A stretch of DNA of 64,000 nt from UBA7239 sp964509075 (lineage in GTDB: Bacteria > Pseudomonadota > Gammaproteobacteria > Pseudomonadales > UBA7239). How positions within the stretch are numbered: the stretch's first letter is position 1; each line of letters starts with the position of its first letter. Positions 51,684 to 59,760 of this stretch are shown one piece after another. The translations under genes were made by a program, and so were the position numbers. Under the pieces are notes generated by a model that saw nothing but the letters and a program-made list of their open reading frames with translations, was not told where the DNA came from and did no database searches. The DNA lies in assembly GCA_964509075.1 (NCBI GenBank), contig CAZDWC010000002.1, positions 248,001 to 312,000 of the forward strand, in the 5' to 3' direction.

Positions 51684-52977
51684 GTTCACCTCTTTCATGA
51701 ATCGCGAAATCCTTGCTGACTGGCGGCACATAGTCGGACTTGCCGAATATAATTTTCATCCGGGTTGACCAATCCCGATTGTTGCGCCATTCATAAATGA
51801 CTTGCACCAGACCCGCCATCAACAAGCGAAACGGATTCAGGTGCAGTGCTGGATCCCCCGTCAAACCGATGTTAGGCCGCGATAGCGGCGGTTTTACATA
51901 AGTGCCAAATACGTGATCCCACAACATGAAAGGACCCGCACCGATGTTGGTCAGGTTGGAGTTGTGATTGGCGTAGACCGGATGCGATGCGTGATGCAGA
52001 TAGTGATACTGCGCCGTGCCCGTCAGGTAACCGATAAAACCCAGTAACCTGTATTTGAAACCCAGATAGTAAAGCGCTGAATGATGCGCTGTCGCCGCGC
52101 CGATCTGTGTGACGATATTGAGAATGATGATCTGCAGATACAGCGGCTCGGCTGAAAACAGTTTGGTCGCCGCGCCGAAAAACAGCACGTAAGGAAACAT
52201 CACCAGAAAACCCACCGGAAATGCCACCACGACGTTGGTGGTAATGAGATCAATCATCACGCTCGGGTAGTGATGCGGGCGATGCAACAACAGCCACGGC
52301 AAGCGGTATTCGTGTGCGAGGCGGTGCAACCAGTAATGCGGAAAATTGATCAGGCTGTAGATGAACAACACATTGATCACAGGCGGCAGCTCGATCAATG
52401 TCGGCACATAGGTTTGGGTCAAGTGGTTTGCGTAGGCCACTATCGTTTTCGCCGCATCGTAGCCCTGACTGAAGTCATGACCCATGGCGATGGCAATCAC
52501 GCCGAACACGCTATAAACCAGTGCAACGCCGAGAAACATCAGCACATTGAACAACAACAACGTGTAGAAAAGATTCATGGGAAACGCCGTTTGCGGCTTG
52601 CCGGCTTTGGCGCTGTCGCTGGGATAAGTGGCGTTGATTTTTTGATAATTAATGTAGCCGTGCAGTATCAAAACGCAACGATAGACAAGCAACAGCAGCA
52701 GCGCGCCGACCAGTGCGATGAAAGCTGTGCCATTCCCACCGGCTTGCAAGACCTGCAATTCGTGGCGGATATAGTCGAGCGAAGTGTGGTCACCCAGGCC
52801 CGGCCCGAGGTAGTCCAGCAGATGAAAGAAGGAAAACATGCCGAAAGGCAGCGTGACAGAAGCGATACAGATCATCAGCAGCGCCAACTTCCGGAAAACA
52901 GGCCGGCCACAGTCCACCTCCTCTTCCCAAAGCCGTCGCCACAGGGGGGACGTACTCGAAGCGATTTCCTTGCCCAT
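51658..52977 (-). CDS. fatty acid hydroxylase/sterol desaturase family protein (copy A)
   Basis: A 439-residue inner-membrane di-iron protein with the histidine clusters HYWLHRLAHE, HRPHHYPS and HYLHHASH, and about six to eight hydrophobic helices. Substrate could be a fatty acyl or sterol-like lipid. ATG 52977 is used; the open frame extends to 53334 but that part is antisense to the TetR gene. It is divergent from that TetR gene with two palindromes in the gap, and its downstream paralogue overlaps its end. Confidence 0.88.
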   Translation of the reverse strand: MGKEIASSTSPLWRRLWEEEVDCGRPVFRKLALLMICIASVTLPFGMFSFFHLLDYLGPGLGDHTSLDYIRHELQVLQAGGNGTAFIALVGALLLLLVYRCVLILHGYINYQKINATYPSDSAKAGKPQTAFPMNLFYTLLLFNVLMFLGVALVYSVFGVIAIAMGHDFSQGYDAAKTIVAYANHLTQTYVPTLIELPPVINVLFIYSLINFPHYWLHRLAHEYRLPWLLLHRPHHYPSVMIDLITTNVVVAFPVGFLVMFPYVLFFGAATKLFSAEPLYLQIIILNIVTQIGAATAHHSALYYLGFKYRLLGFIGYLTGTAQYHYLHHASHPVYANHNSNLTNIGAGPFMLWDHVFGTYVKPPLSRPNIGLTGDPALHLNPFRLLMAGLVQVIYEWRNNRDWSTRMKIIFGKSDYVPPVSKDFAIHERGEHVEATMER

Positions 52978-53003
52978 GACAGAACCCCAACCGACGTTTA
53001 AAA

Positions 53004-53024
53004 TTACATTATTGCAAAATGTAA
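53004..53024. promoter_or_regulatory. palindromic TetR operator candidate O1
   Basis: TTACATT-N7-AATGTAA, perfect 7-bp arms, in the 87-base gap between copy A of the desaturase pair and the divergent tetR gene at 53065. Confidence 0.7.
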
Positions 53025-53029
53025 CTAAA

Positions 53030-53049
53030 CACTTGCATTTAGGCAAGTG
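53030..53049. promoter_or_regulatory. palindromic TetR operator candidate O2
   Basis: CACTTGC-N6-GCAAGTG, perfect 7-bp arms, five bases from O1 and 16 bases before the tetR ATG. A second site overlapping the tetR start would fit autorepression. Confidence 0.6.
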
Positions 53050-53064
53050 CCGCGGAACTCGCCC

Positions 53065-53721
53065 ATGCCAAAGAAACCCACAGCCCCACAGAACACCGCA
53101 GCGAAAGCCAGCCCGCGCAAACACGGCACCACGCGCGATGGCCTGCTGGAGGCCGGCTTGCGCCTGTTCGGTGAAAAGGGGTTTGACGGTGTATCGGTCA
53201 AGGACATTGAAACCGCCGTCGGACTCACGCCCGGTCGCGGCAGTTTCTACCGCCACTTCGAATCCAAGGAAGCACTGCTGACCGATATCGTGCACCGCGA
53301 AGTGGAAAAATTGCGCCAACTGCGCGACCTGCAACAGCGCGGTATCAGTGGATCTCTTGGCGATCGTCGCGCCGAACTGATTGTCGACTTCCGCATGCGC
53401 CTCATCGTGCTGGAGCAGCTGAAAGATTTCATCCTGCTGCTGGGCCGCGAGTACGGACGCTTCCCCGATCTGCTGACACAGCTCTACAGCTTGCTGGTGG
53501 AAGAGTCACTGGCGTCGGAAGGCAAGGATATGGCCAGGGACATCGCCGAAAAGCAGGTGCGCGGTGGCGATGCCGATGCATTGGCCGCCGTAGTGCAGAG
53601 CGCACTGGTAGGCTTTCACTTGTCGAAAACCTACTTTGGCAGCCAGCCCTACGGCATCGACGACGACCGCTTCATCAAGACGCTGGTGGATTTGCTGGTG
53701 CCGCCGAGCCAAGGGCAATAA
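53065..53721 (+). CDS. TetR-family regulator (desaturase locus)
   Basis: A 218-residue regulator: N-terminal helix-turn-helix (about 22-68; GVSVKDIETAVGLTPGRGSFYRHFESKEALL) and a C-terminal ligand-binding domain. GTG 53047 would add six residues. It is divergent from the desaturase pair with two palindromes between, so those genes are the probable regulon. Confidence 0.9.
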   Translation: MPKKPTAPQNTAAKASPRKHGTTRDGLLEAGLRLFGEKGFDGVSVKDIETAVGLTPGRGSFYRHFESKEALLTDIVHREVEKLRQLRDLQQRGISGSLGDRRAELIVDFRMRLIVLEQLKDFILLLGREYGRFPDLLTQLYSLLVEESLASEGKDMARDIAEKQVRGGDADALAAVVQSALVGFHLSKTYFGSQPYGIDDDRFIKTLVDLLVPPSQGQ

Positions 53722-53761
53722 AGACTCTGCCAATATGCAGCCGGCGGCGAAGTTTTATGCC

Positions 53762-54184
53762 TCAGCTTTTTTCATTCAGCACATAACTGATTTTCGTCGT
53801 CTTCTGGATAATCTGCGCAACCGGACACTTCTTGGCGATTTGCACCAGACGATCCATCTGTTCGTGAGTCAAGTTGGCGCTGTTGCTGAATGTGAAATTC
53901 TGGGTAAATTCAAATTCGGCACCATGATCAGTATTGATGGAGCGCATGGTGACATCGACACCGATGGAGCCCAACTCCCAACCCTTGCGACTGGCATACA
54001 TGCGCAATGTGGTGGCAACGCATGAAGCCAGCGAGCCCAGCAGCAATTCCTGCGGCGTTGTGTATTTATCCTGCCCACCTACCTCGGCAGGCTCATCGGA
54101 AAAATATACGTGGTGGCGATTGGTAATTTTCGTTAGATAGTTTTCACCTTCAAGAACGGCATGCGCTTTTTCTTTCATCAACAT
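53762..54184 (-). CDS. OsmC-family protein
   Basis: A 140-residue OsmC/Ohr-like thiol peroxidase. Two cysteines are present: SCVATTLRMYA (near 59) and KKCPVAQI (near 118), the positions of the redox pair. AAGGAG seven bases before ATG 54184 sets the start. Convergent with the TetR gene. Confidence 0.88.
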   Translation of the reverse strand: MLMKEKAHAVLEGENYLTKITNRHHVYFSDEPAEVGGQDKYTTPQELLLGSLASCVATTLRMYASRKGWELGSIGVDVTMRSINTDHGAEFEFTQNFTFSNSANLTHEQMDRLVQIAKKCPVAQIIQKTTKISYVLNEKS

Positions 54185-54452
54185 AACCTGACTCCTTCTT
54201 GGCAATGACTCTTGCGAAATCGACTGTATTAAGTTCTGCCGCAACATACAAGAAGATTTCGCAAATGAATGACACCACGCCACTGAAGCAAAATTTATTT
54301 AATCCATCAAATATCGTGCCACCAACAAAAAACGCAGCGAGCAGCAAGCATTTGCCCCAACTTGGTTCGAAATCACCATACCCGTGAAGCACAACCGGGC
54401 ATTGCGCTAGATCAGCTTTTCAACCATCAAGAGATCAACAGGCGCAAGACAT
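54185..54452. other. intergenic stretch, no firm gene
   Basis: 268 bases with noticeably higher AT content than its neighbours. Open frames of about 60-80 codons occur on both strands. The minus-strand one (GTG 54392 to about 54150) would encode a hydrophobic protein but overlaps the osmC start and has no ribosome site. Confidence 0.4.
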
Positions 54453-54944
54453 CTACACAGGCGTACACACCAACACCGGAATATCGCGATCTGTGCGCGC
54501 CTGGTACTCGTCAAAATCCGGGTAGAGTGAGAGCAAGTGCGGCCACAGCGCGCGTTTTTCGTCTGCGCTCGCCTGTTTGGCCGTGTAACGCTTGTGCACG
54601 CCGCCGACCATGATGTCGATATCAGGATTGGCGATGATGTTCTTGTACCACACCGGATCAAAATCCAACCCGCCCTGCGAGGCCACCAGCAGCTTCTGTT
54701 CACCGTACGGTAGATGAATCAGCATCACTTCGCGGCGCTCGCCACTTTTGCGACCCGTCATACCGACGAGACAAATCGGCGCGCCGCCGGGAAACTTGTT
54801 CATCAACTTGCCGTTGCTTTTCTTGAATACCCAAACATTCAGGCGCGTGTACAACTTCATGATCTTGCGCACGAAAGGTACTGCCTTGGCAGGAATTTCA
54901 TCCACTTCTTCGCGCTTTTTCTTGACGTAATCGAACTGGGTCAT
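54453..54944 (-). CDS. deazaflavin-dependent nitroreductase-family (DDN-like) protein
   Basis: A 163-residue split-barrel flavin protein: PICLVGMTGRKSGERREVML and LVASQGGLDFDPVWYKNIIA match the DDN/F420-dependent quinone reductase family. Such proteins are best known in actinobacteria; a gammaproteobacterium usually lacks F420, so FMN or another deazaflavin may be used. ATG 54944, 47 bases downstream of the TetR gene. Confidence 0.85.
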   Translation of the reverse strand: MTQFDYVKKKREEVDEIPAKAVPFVRKIMKLYTRLNVWVFKKSNGKLMNKFPGGAPICLVGMTGRKSGERREVMLIHLPYGEQKLLVASQGGLDFDPVWYKNIIANPDIDIMVGGVHKRYTAKQASADEKRALWPHLLSLYPDFDEYQARTDRDIPVLVCTPV

Positions 54945-54991
54945 CGTGCTTCTCCTCTGTGTGTGAAACGTATGTTGTGCTGTAAACCTGG

Positions 54992-55594
54992 CTAGGGCAA
55001 ATCGGGCAACTGCAAACCAGGCAACAAACGCCGACGGATATAATCCGCCAGCTCGTCACGGCTACGTTCCCTGGCGCCGCGCATGGTAAGAAATGACAGA
55101 GCGTTGCGTGTCCAGTATTCGGAAATTTCTTCCGCCTGCGCCGCCAGTGCCGGGTTTGCAGCAAACACGCGCGCGAAAGCTACTTCGCCAAAAGGCCCGA
55201 AGGGGTAGTAGCTCATGCCTACCTGACGCAGGAAATCGCTGCCCTGCTCCAGCACCAGCGCCAGAATGGGGTTGCGCGAAAAATGCTCGACCACGTACAG
55301 GAAACCCGCCACAAACGACTCCGCCGCCCCGTCGATATCGCGGATATGGTCGGCAATCGCCTGCGCAAATGCCGCGCCTTCGCGGTTGAAGGCATCCGAC
55401 AGCAGCCGGTTCTTGTTCGGGTAATAGTTGTAAACCGTTTGCCTCACCAGCCCGGCCCGCTCGGCGACATCGCGCATCGAAACCTTTGCCAGCCCCACGG
55501 TCTGCACACAAGCAATGGCGGCATCCATCAGACGCTGGCGCACCCGCTCGTCATGGCTGGGGTAGCTGGCAGATACAGACAAGACAGCAGACAC
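54992..55594 (-). CDS. TetR-family regulator, GTG start
   Basis: A 200-residue regulator: HTH with KVSMRDVAERAGLVRQTVYN (about 35-60) and a ligand domain. The frame stays open up to 55684, but that would place two operator-like palindromes inside the gene. GTG 55594, with GGAG six bases upstream, leaves both in the promoter. Downstream, on the same strand, lies the DDN gene; divergent is the PF10118 gene. Confidence 0.82.
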   Translation of the reverse strand: MSAVLSVSASYPSHDERVRQRLMDAAIACVQTVGLAKVSMRDVAERAGLVRQTVYNYYPNKNRLLSDAFNREGAAFAQAIADHIRDIDGAAESFVAGFLYVVEHFSRNPILALVLEQGSDFLRQVGMSYYPFGPFGEVAFARVFAANPALAAQAEEISEYWTRNALSFLTMRGARERSRDELADYIRRRLLPGLQLPDLP

Positions 55595-55625
55595 GGTTAA
55601 CTCCGGGGCGATGAAGGGCACAGAA

Positions 55626-55643
55626 TACGACACATTTGTCGTA
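55626..55643. promoter_or_regulatory. palindromic operator candidate, inner site
   Basis: TACGACA-N4-TGTCGTA (7-bp arms), 32 bases upstream of GTG 55594, sharing the CGACA core with the larger palindrome beside it. Confidence 0.65.
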
Positions 55644-55656
55644 CTTGTCATTTTGC

Positions 55657-55683
55657 TGCGACACATTTTATATTTGTGTCGCA
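55657..55683. promoter_or_regulatory. palindromic operator candidate, outer site
   Basis: TGCGACACA-N9-TGTGTCGCA: perfect 9-bp arms with a nine-base spacer, in the 168-base gap between the tetR gene and the gene at 55763. It is the better operator candidate for both. Confidence 0.75.
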
Positions 55684-55762
55684 TAGCAACGACCCGGCTT
55701 TATGAATTACCGAGCATGCTGATCTTCAGCTGGCTGTGGTTAAAACGCGAGAGGATCTGTCC

Positions 55763-56608
55763 ATGACACGCCACCAGGTATACCCCCTGAAAGTCCGCCA
55801 GATCGACTTTGCGTTTCACGACAGCATTCCGTTCCAGTGCAATCCACACAACCCGCACTGGAGTAACTTCGTCAATTTCATCACCCTGATCGCGCCGGGC
55901 TTCGAGCGCTATTTCATCAAGGCGATTCGCCAGTCACTACCCCTGATTCGCGACGAGGCCGTGCGCGCCGACGCCGAATTATTCTGCCAGCAGGAAGCGC
56001 AACACTCGCGCCAGCATCTGGCACATATGAAAGTACTCAGCGCACATTACCCTGGCCTCGAAAACGTACGCAAAGCAGTTACCGAATCCTACGAGCAACT
56101 TTTCGAACGCGAAACCATCGCCTTTCATCTCTCGTATGCCGCAAGCGTCGAGCTGTGTTTCGGCCCGCTGGCGAGTTTTCTGGTCACGCATCGTGATCTG
56201 TTGTTCAAGGGCGGAGACACTACCATCGCTTCGTTTCTGTTGTGGCATCTGGTGGAAGAGTTCGAGCATCGCAATTCTGCAATTGATGTCTACAACGCCG
56301 TAGTCGGCAGCCACATTTATCGCGTGCGCTCTGCCGTGGGTGTTGTCAGACATCTGGCCGAAATTGCAAAAATCGTGCGCGACGGATTCAACCAACACAT
56401 CCCTGCAACCAGCCTTGCCGTACCAGCGGGCGATGTCTCGAAAATGTTTCGCGGCATACCCGTATGGGATCAGCTGTGTCTCGCCGGCAATCTGTTGTGT
56501 ACACTGCTGCCTTATCACAACCCCAATGGCATTGCGCAGCCCGACTGGGTAACGCAGTGGTTTGCCGATGAAACTGCTGGCCGCGACATGGCGACGTACT
56601 ATTCGTAA
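55763..56608 (+). CDS. PF10118-type predicted metal-dependent hydrolase
   Basis: A 281-residue protein whose residues QQEAQHSRQH and HLVEEFEHRN form two E-x-x-H type motifs, a ferritin-like di-metal site. The family is named metal-dependent hydrolase but its reaction is unknown. GAGG precedes ATG 55763. First gene of a four-gene plus-strand set, with two operator-like palindromes upstream. Confidence 0.82.
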   Translation: MTRHQVYPLKVRQIDFAFHDSIPFQCNPHNPHWSNFVNFITLIAPGFERYFIKAIRQSLPLIRDEAVRADAELFCQQEAQHSRQHLAHMKVLSAHYPGLENVRKAVTESYEQLFERETIAFHLSYAASVELCFGPLASFLVTHRDLLFKGGDTTIASFLLWHLVEEFEHRNSAIDVYNAVVGSHIYRVRSAVGVVRHLAEIAKIVRDGFNQHIPATSLAVPAGDVSKMFRGIPVWDQLCLAGNLLCTLLPYHNPNGIAQPDWVTQWFADETAGRDMATYYS

Positions 56609-56652
56609 TTATTCACCAAGAAAAACAACCTGACTCACTCAAGGAGTACACC

Positions 56653-57081
56653 ATGCAATTTGCACGTTTTGTCACCGGCTGGACTGCACTCATCTGGCTC
56701 GGCTATGGCCTCTGGTTAATTTACGACCCGACTCAACTCAGCTACATGGGCATGGAATTCAACCACTGGAGCGTCACCGTTGAGGTGTTTGCCATGTACG
56801 GCTTTGCCGAAGCAGGCCTCGGTATTTTTGCCTTTCTCGGCGTTTTCAAACCCAGACACTATTTGCGCGCCAACGTGGTGTTGTGGTTTCTCATCTTCAC
56901 CGGCTTGTGGGTCGGCCGTTTGATTGGCATTGCGCTTTATAACGGCGATTACACACTCACGTTTGGCGGCGCCGGCTTGCCCGCAGGCTACAATCCCGGC
57001 ACGACGTATTTTTACGAATTGCCGTTCTCCATCATGTTCGCAGTCGCCTGGTGGAAAATCCGCAACAGCACTGAAGTCTGA
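56653..57081 (+). CDS. DUF4345-like membrane protein
   Basis: A 142-residue membrane protein with four helices (FVTGWTALIWLGYGLWLIY; VFAMYGFAEAGLGIFAFLG; VVLWFLIFTGLWVGRLIG; a C-terminal one). The MYGFAEAGLG and VGRLIG stretches match the DUF4345 pattern. AAGGAG precedes ATG 56653. Function unknown. Confidence 0.78.
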   Translation: MQFARFVTGWTALIWLGYGLWLIYDPTQLSYMGMEFNHWSVTVEVFAMYGFAEAGLGIFAFLGVFKPRHYLRANVVLWFLIFTGLWVGRLIGIALYNGDYTLTFGGAGLPAGYNPGTTYFYELPFSIMFAVAWWKIRNSTEV

Positions 57082-57095
57082 TCCAGAGGCGCAAC

Positions 57096-57554
57096 ATGAA
57101 CAGCACACGGAATACGCAAGCGCGAATGGCGATGCACGGTTGCATCGTGCTCCTGCTCGGCCTGTTGGGTGGCATCGGATTTTCCTATGCCGCAGCAGTC
57201 GCCGACACCACAAGCCCGCTCTACAGCGTATGGAAGTTTGTTCATCTGGAAGGCGTCATCAACGGCATCGTGGTGCTGGCCGTCGCCGGCATCTGGCCCT
57301 GCTTGAATGAACAACAAACCAGCGTGCGTGTCGGCAAATGGACACTGTTGCTCGGCGCCTACTGCAATGCCATCGGCCCATGGATCACCGCCTTGTTCAT
57401 CGGCCACCGCGTGATCGAGCCGCACACACTGCTGGAAAGCGTCGTGGTCTACGGCTTTTACATCCCTGGCACCTTGCCGATCATCAGTTTTGCACTGTTT
57501 GTCTGGGCGCTTGCACGCCGCAAAGGCGAAGCGGAATCGCAGGTTTGCCAGTGA
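57096..57554 (+). CDS. HAB-mutase/StyC-like membrane isomerase
   Basis: A 152-residue membrane protein with four helices. MHGCIVLLLGLLGG, HLEGVINGIVVLAVAGIWP and GAYCNAIGPWITALF resemble hydroxylaminobenzene mutase (HabA) and styrene oxide isomerase, membrane isomerases, the latter using heme b. The His residues in MHG and HLEG are conserved. Only 14 bases from its upstream gene. The real substrate is unknown. Confidence 0.72.
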   Translation: MNSTRNTQARMAMHGCIVLLLGLLGGIGFSYAAAVADTTSPLYSVWKFVHLEGVINGIVVLAVAGIWPCLNEQQTSVRVGKWTLLLGAYCNAIGPWITALFIGHRVIEPHTLLESVVVYGFYIPGTLPIISFALFVWALARRKGEAESQVCQ

Positions 57555-57659
57555 AAAGCAATTGCGCGTTTTGATGACGCTCACAGGATCAGCTGCAATT
57601 GCATCAGGCTTTGCCGCTGCTCTACAGTGGTGCCCTGTCTCTACCCAAGGACTAACACC

Positions 57660-58925
57660 ATGACCACAGCACACAACGCCTCGCTCGCTGATCTCAGCCG
57701 CGCACAGCTCGCGCAACTCGCGCGTGAGTACATGGTCGCTTCGCAGTTCAACAGCCGCACAGGTTACGCTGCGCTGCGCATGAAGCACGGTGATGAAGCC
57801 TACAAACCGATTGCCATCGACAACTGGCTGGCCGTGAGCCCGATCTACACGCAGCGTATGCAGCGCGCGATGGGATTTGCCGGTGGCACCGATGTCGCCA
57901 CCATTTTCAAAGGCCTGCAACTGGATTGCGGTTTGACACACCAGTATTTCGATTGCCACTTTGAAGTGTTTGCCGAAGACAAAGGCCGCTTCTGGCTGAA
58001 AAGTTGCGGCCCGCTGCTGGAAACCGAACCGCGCGGCGAAGCGGCTGTGAAAGTGATGTGCCATGACATCGAAGACCCGACCTTTGACGGCACCGCCATT
58101 GCCACCAACCCACTCGCGCGCATGCGCCCGGTGCACCGCCCGCCGCGCATGCCGGTGGATCGCACACCGCACTGCGAATGGAACGTGTTCATTGACCACG
58201 ACGCCGAACCACTGCAGGAACCGGCGATCACGCAGCGTATGCGCACCACGAAACTCGCTCAGCTCGCTATTGCGCGTGAGGAAAGCCGTGAAGCGGGCGG
58301 CATGGATTTCTACACCGGTTCGGTGTTCGAACAACTGCATTTCGAACAGCTTTCACACGCAGCCCTGGTTGTTGTGTGCAAGGAAATTGCCGTGCAGAAC
58401 CATTTGTTGATTAATGGCTTGATGGTCGCGGCTGCGGCGCATTACGGTGAAGAAGCCGCGCGCGCGATTGCTGAATTCCAGATGACTGGCAGCGGCTGGG
58501 TGATGAGCCACCGACTGAAAAACTGGCTCGGCATTACCGGCAATGGCATCGACGCGATACTGTCAGTGCTCGCTGTGCATCCTGCTTTCCAGCCTGCCGA
58601 ATACCACGGCATTACCGCAGAGAAAACCGGCGCCAACAGCGCACGCATTACAATCCCCGACTGTACCGCGCTGAACGAAGCGAAAGGTTTCGATCTCGGC
58701 TGGTACAGCCTGCTGCCGCTCGGGAAAACCGCCGGCCTGGAAGCGATTCTCAAGGGTGTAAATCCGCGCGCGCAGCTGCAGGCGACTGAAGCAGCTTTGT
58801 CATGGAATATTGTCATCGACGAAAACGCCACCATCGGCGACGAGCCGCTCGCAGTGCAGATTGCCAAAGGCACGGTGTTGTATCAGACCAAACTGGAGAA
58901 TCATATTCCGCTCTTACAAGCGTAA
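57660..58925 (+). CDS. protein of unknown family, 421 residues
   Basis: A 421-residue soluble protein without recognised domain. Features: QRMQRAMGFAGGTDVATIFKG near the N-terminus; CGLTHQYFDCHFEVFAEDKG; and the helix-rich FYTGSVFEQLHFEQLSHAAL followed by VVCKEIAVQNHLLINGLMVA. Repeated His/Glu/Cys residues could bind a metal. AAGGA precedes ATG 57660. It is 105 bases after the StyC-like gene, same direction, so may share its role. Confidence 0.8.
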   Translation: MTTAHNASLADLSRAQLAQLAREYMVASQFNSRTGYAALRMKHGDEAYKPIAIDNWLAVSPIYTQRMQRAMGFAGGTDVATIFKGLQLDCGLTHQYFDCHFEVFAEDKGRFWLKSCGPLLETEPRGEAAVKVMCHDIEDPTFDGTAIATNPLARMRPVHRPPRMPVDRTPHCEWNVFIDHDAEPLQEPAITQRMRTTKLAQLAIAREESREAGGMDFYTGSVFEQLHFEQLSHAALVVVCKEIAVQNHLLINGLMVAAAAHYGEEAARAIAEFQMTGSGWVMSHRLKNWLGITGNGIDAILSVLAVHPAFQPAEYHGITAEKTGANSARITIPDCTALNEAKGFDLGWYSLLPLGKTAGLEAILKGVNPRAQLQATEAALSWNIVIDENATIGDEPLAVQIAKGTVLYQTKLENHIPLLQA

Positions 58926-58978
58926 ACCCATGTGATTTAAGATGCCGTTCAAACTCACCACACCGCAGGAGCACCAAC

Positions 58979-59293
58979 ATGATCTTGACCAACATTGAAA
59001 CCGTTCCCGGCAAAACCATCGTCAAGCATCTGGGCATGGTGAATGGCAACACAGTCCGCGCCAAACACGCCGGCAAGGATCTTCTCGCCGGCCTGAAAAA
59101 CATTGTCGGCGGCGAACTGAAGGCGTACACGGAATTGCTACAGGAATCACGTGACGAGGCCACAGACCGCATGATCGAACAGGCGCGCGCTGTAGGCGCC
59201 AATGCTGTGGTCAACGTGCGTTATTCCACCTCGTCAATATCTGCTGGCGCAGCCGAACTCTTCGCTTACGGCACGGCCGTGGTAGTGGAGTGA
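58979..59293 (+). CDS. YbjQ/UPF0145 family protein
   Basis: A 104-residue cytosolic protein with NIETVPGKTIVKHLGMV, then GGELKAYTELLQESRDEATD and GANAVVNVRYSTS, the YbjQ 'putative heavy-metal-binding' pattern. AGGAG precedes ATG 58979. First of a three-gene set with a membrane YbjQ paralogue (3-base gap) and an M48 protease. Confidence 0.9.
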   Translation: MILTNIETVPGKTIVKHLGMVNGNTVRAKHAGKDLLAGLKNIVGGELKAYTELLQESRDEATDRMIEQARAVGANAVVNVRYSTSSISAGAAELFAYGTAVVVE

Positions 59294-59296
59294 GCC

Positions 59297-59749
59297 ATGT
59301 ATGACCTGATTATTTTCGCCACACTTATCGCTCTCGGCTATGGCTTTGGCCAACACGCCGAACGCGCACATTTCCGTTCCATCCTGGCTCGTGAAAAACA
59401 ATTCCGGCAGTTGTTGTGCTTTAGTGAGCGCCGCATCCCCGAACAGGACACCCCCGTGCAGGCACAGCTGGTGTCCGGCAGCGTGGTCGTCTCAATCGAT
59501 TATTTCAAACGCTTTGTTGCCGGTTTGCGCAACATCTTTGGCGGTCGTGTCACTGCGTATGAATCCTTGCTGGAACGCGCACGCCGCGAAGCTATCTTGC
59601 GCATGAAGGAGCAGGCCCACGATCTCGGAGCAGACAGCATCTGGAATGTGCGACTTGAAACAGCAGCCATTTCACAGGGCGCACAACAGCAGCAGGTTGG
59701 CTCGATGGAAGTCATGGCTTATGGCACGGCATTGATCCGCAAGCGCTGA
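59297..59749 (+). CDS. membrane-anchored YbjQ-like protein
   Basis: A 150-residue protein: one N-terminal helix (LIIFATLIALGYGFG) and a C-terminal YbjQ-type domain (GGRVTAYESLLERARREAIL, then GADSIWNVRLET). Thus a membrane-bound paralogue of the preceding protein. 11 bases before the protease start. Confidence 0.85.
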   Translation: MYDLIIFATLIALGYGFGQHAERAHFRSILAREKQFRQLLCFSERRIPEQDTPVQAQLVSGSVVVSIDYFKRFVAGLRNIFGGRVTAYESLLERARREAILRMKEQAHDLGADSIWNVRLETAAISQGAQQQQVGSMEVMAYGTALIRKR

Positions 59750-59760
59750 CTCCCTGTCGC

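Noticed and set aside
54150..54392. Possible 80-residue hydrophobic protein, minus strand
   Set aside because: GTG start without a ribosome site, and its end overlaps the osmC start in another frame; listed only as an unassigned stretch.
57012..58340. Antisense frame of 442 codons opposite the 57-58 kb genes
   Set aside because: Plus-strand genes have good ribosome sites and membrane/soluble protein composition; the antisense product does not.
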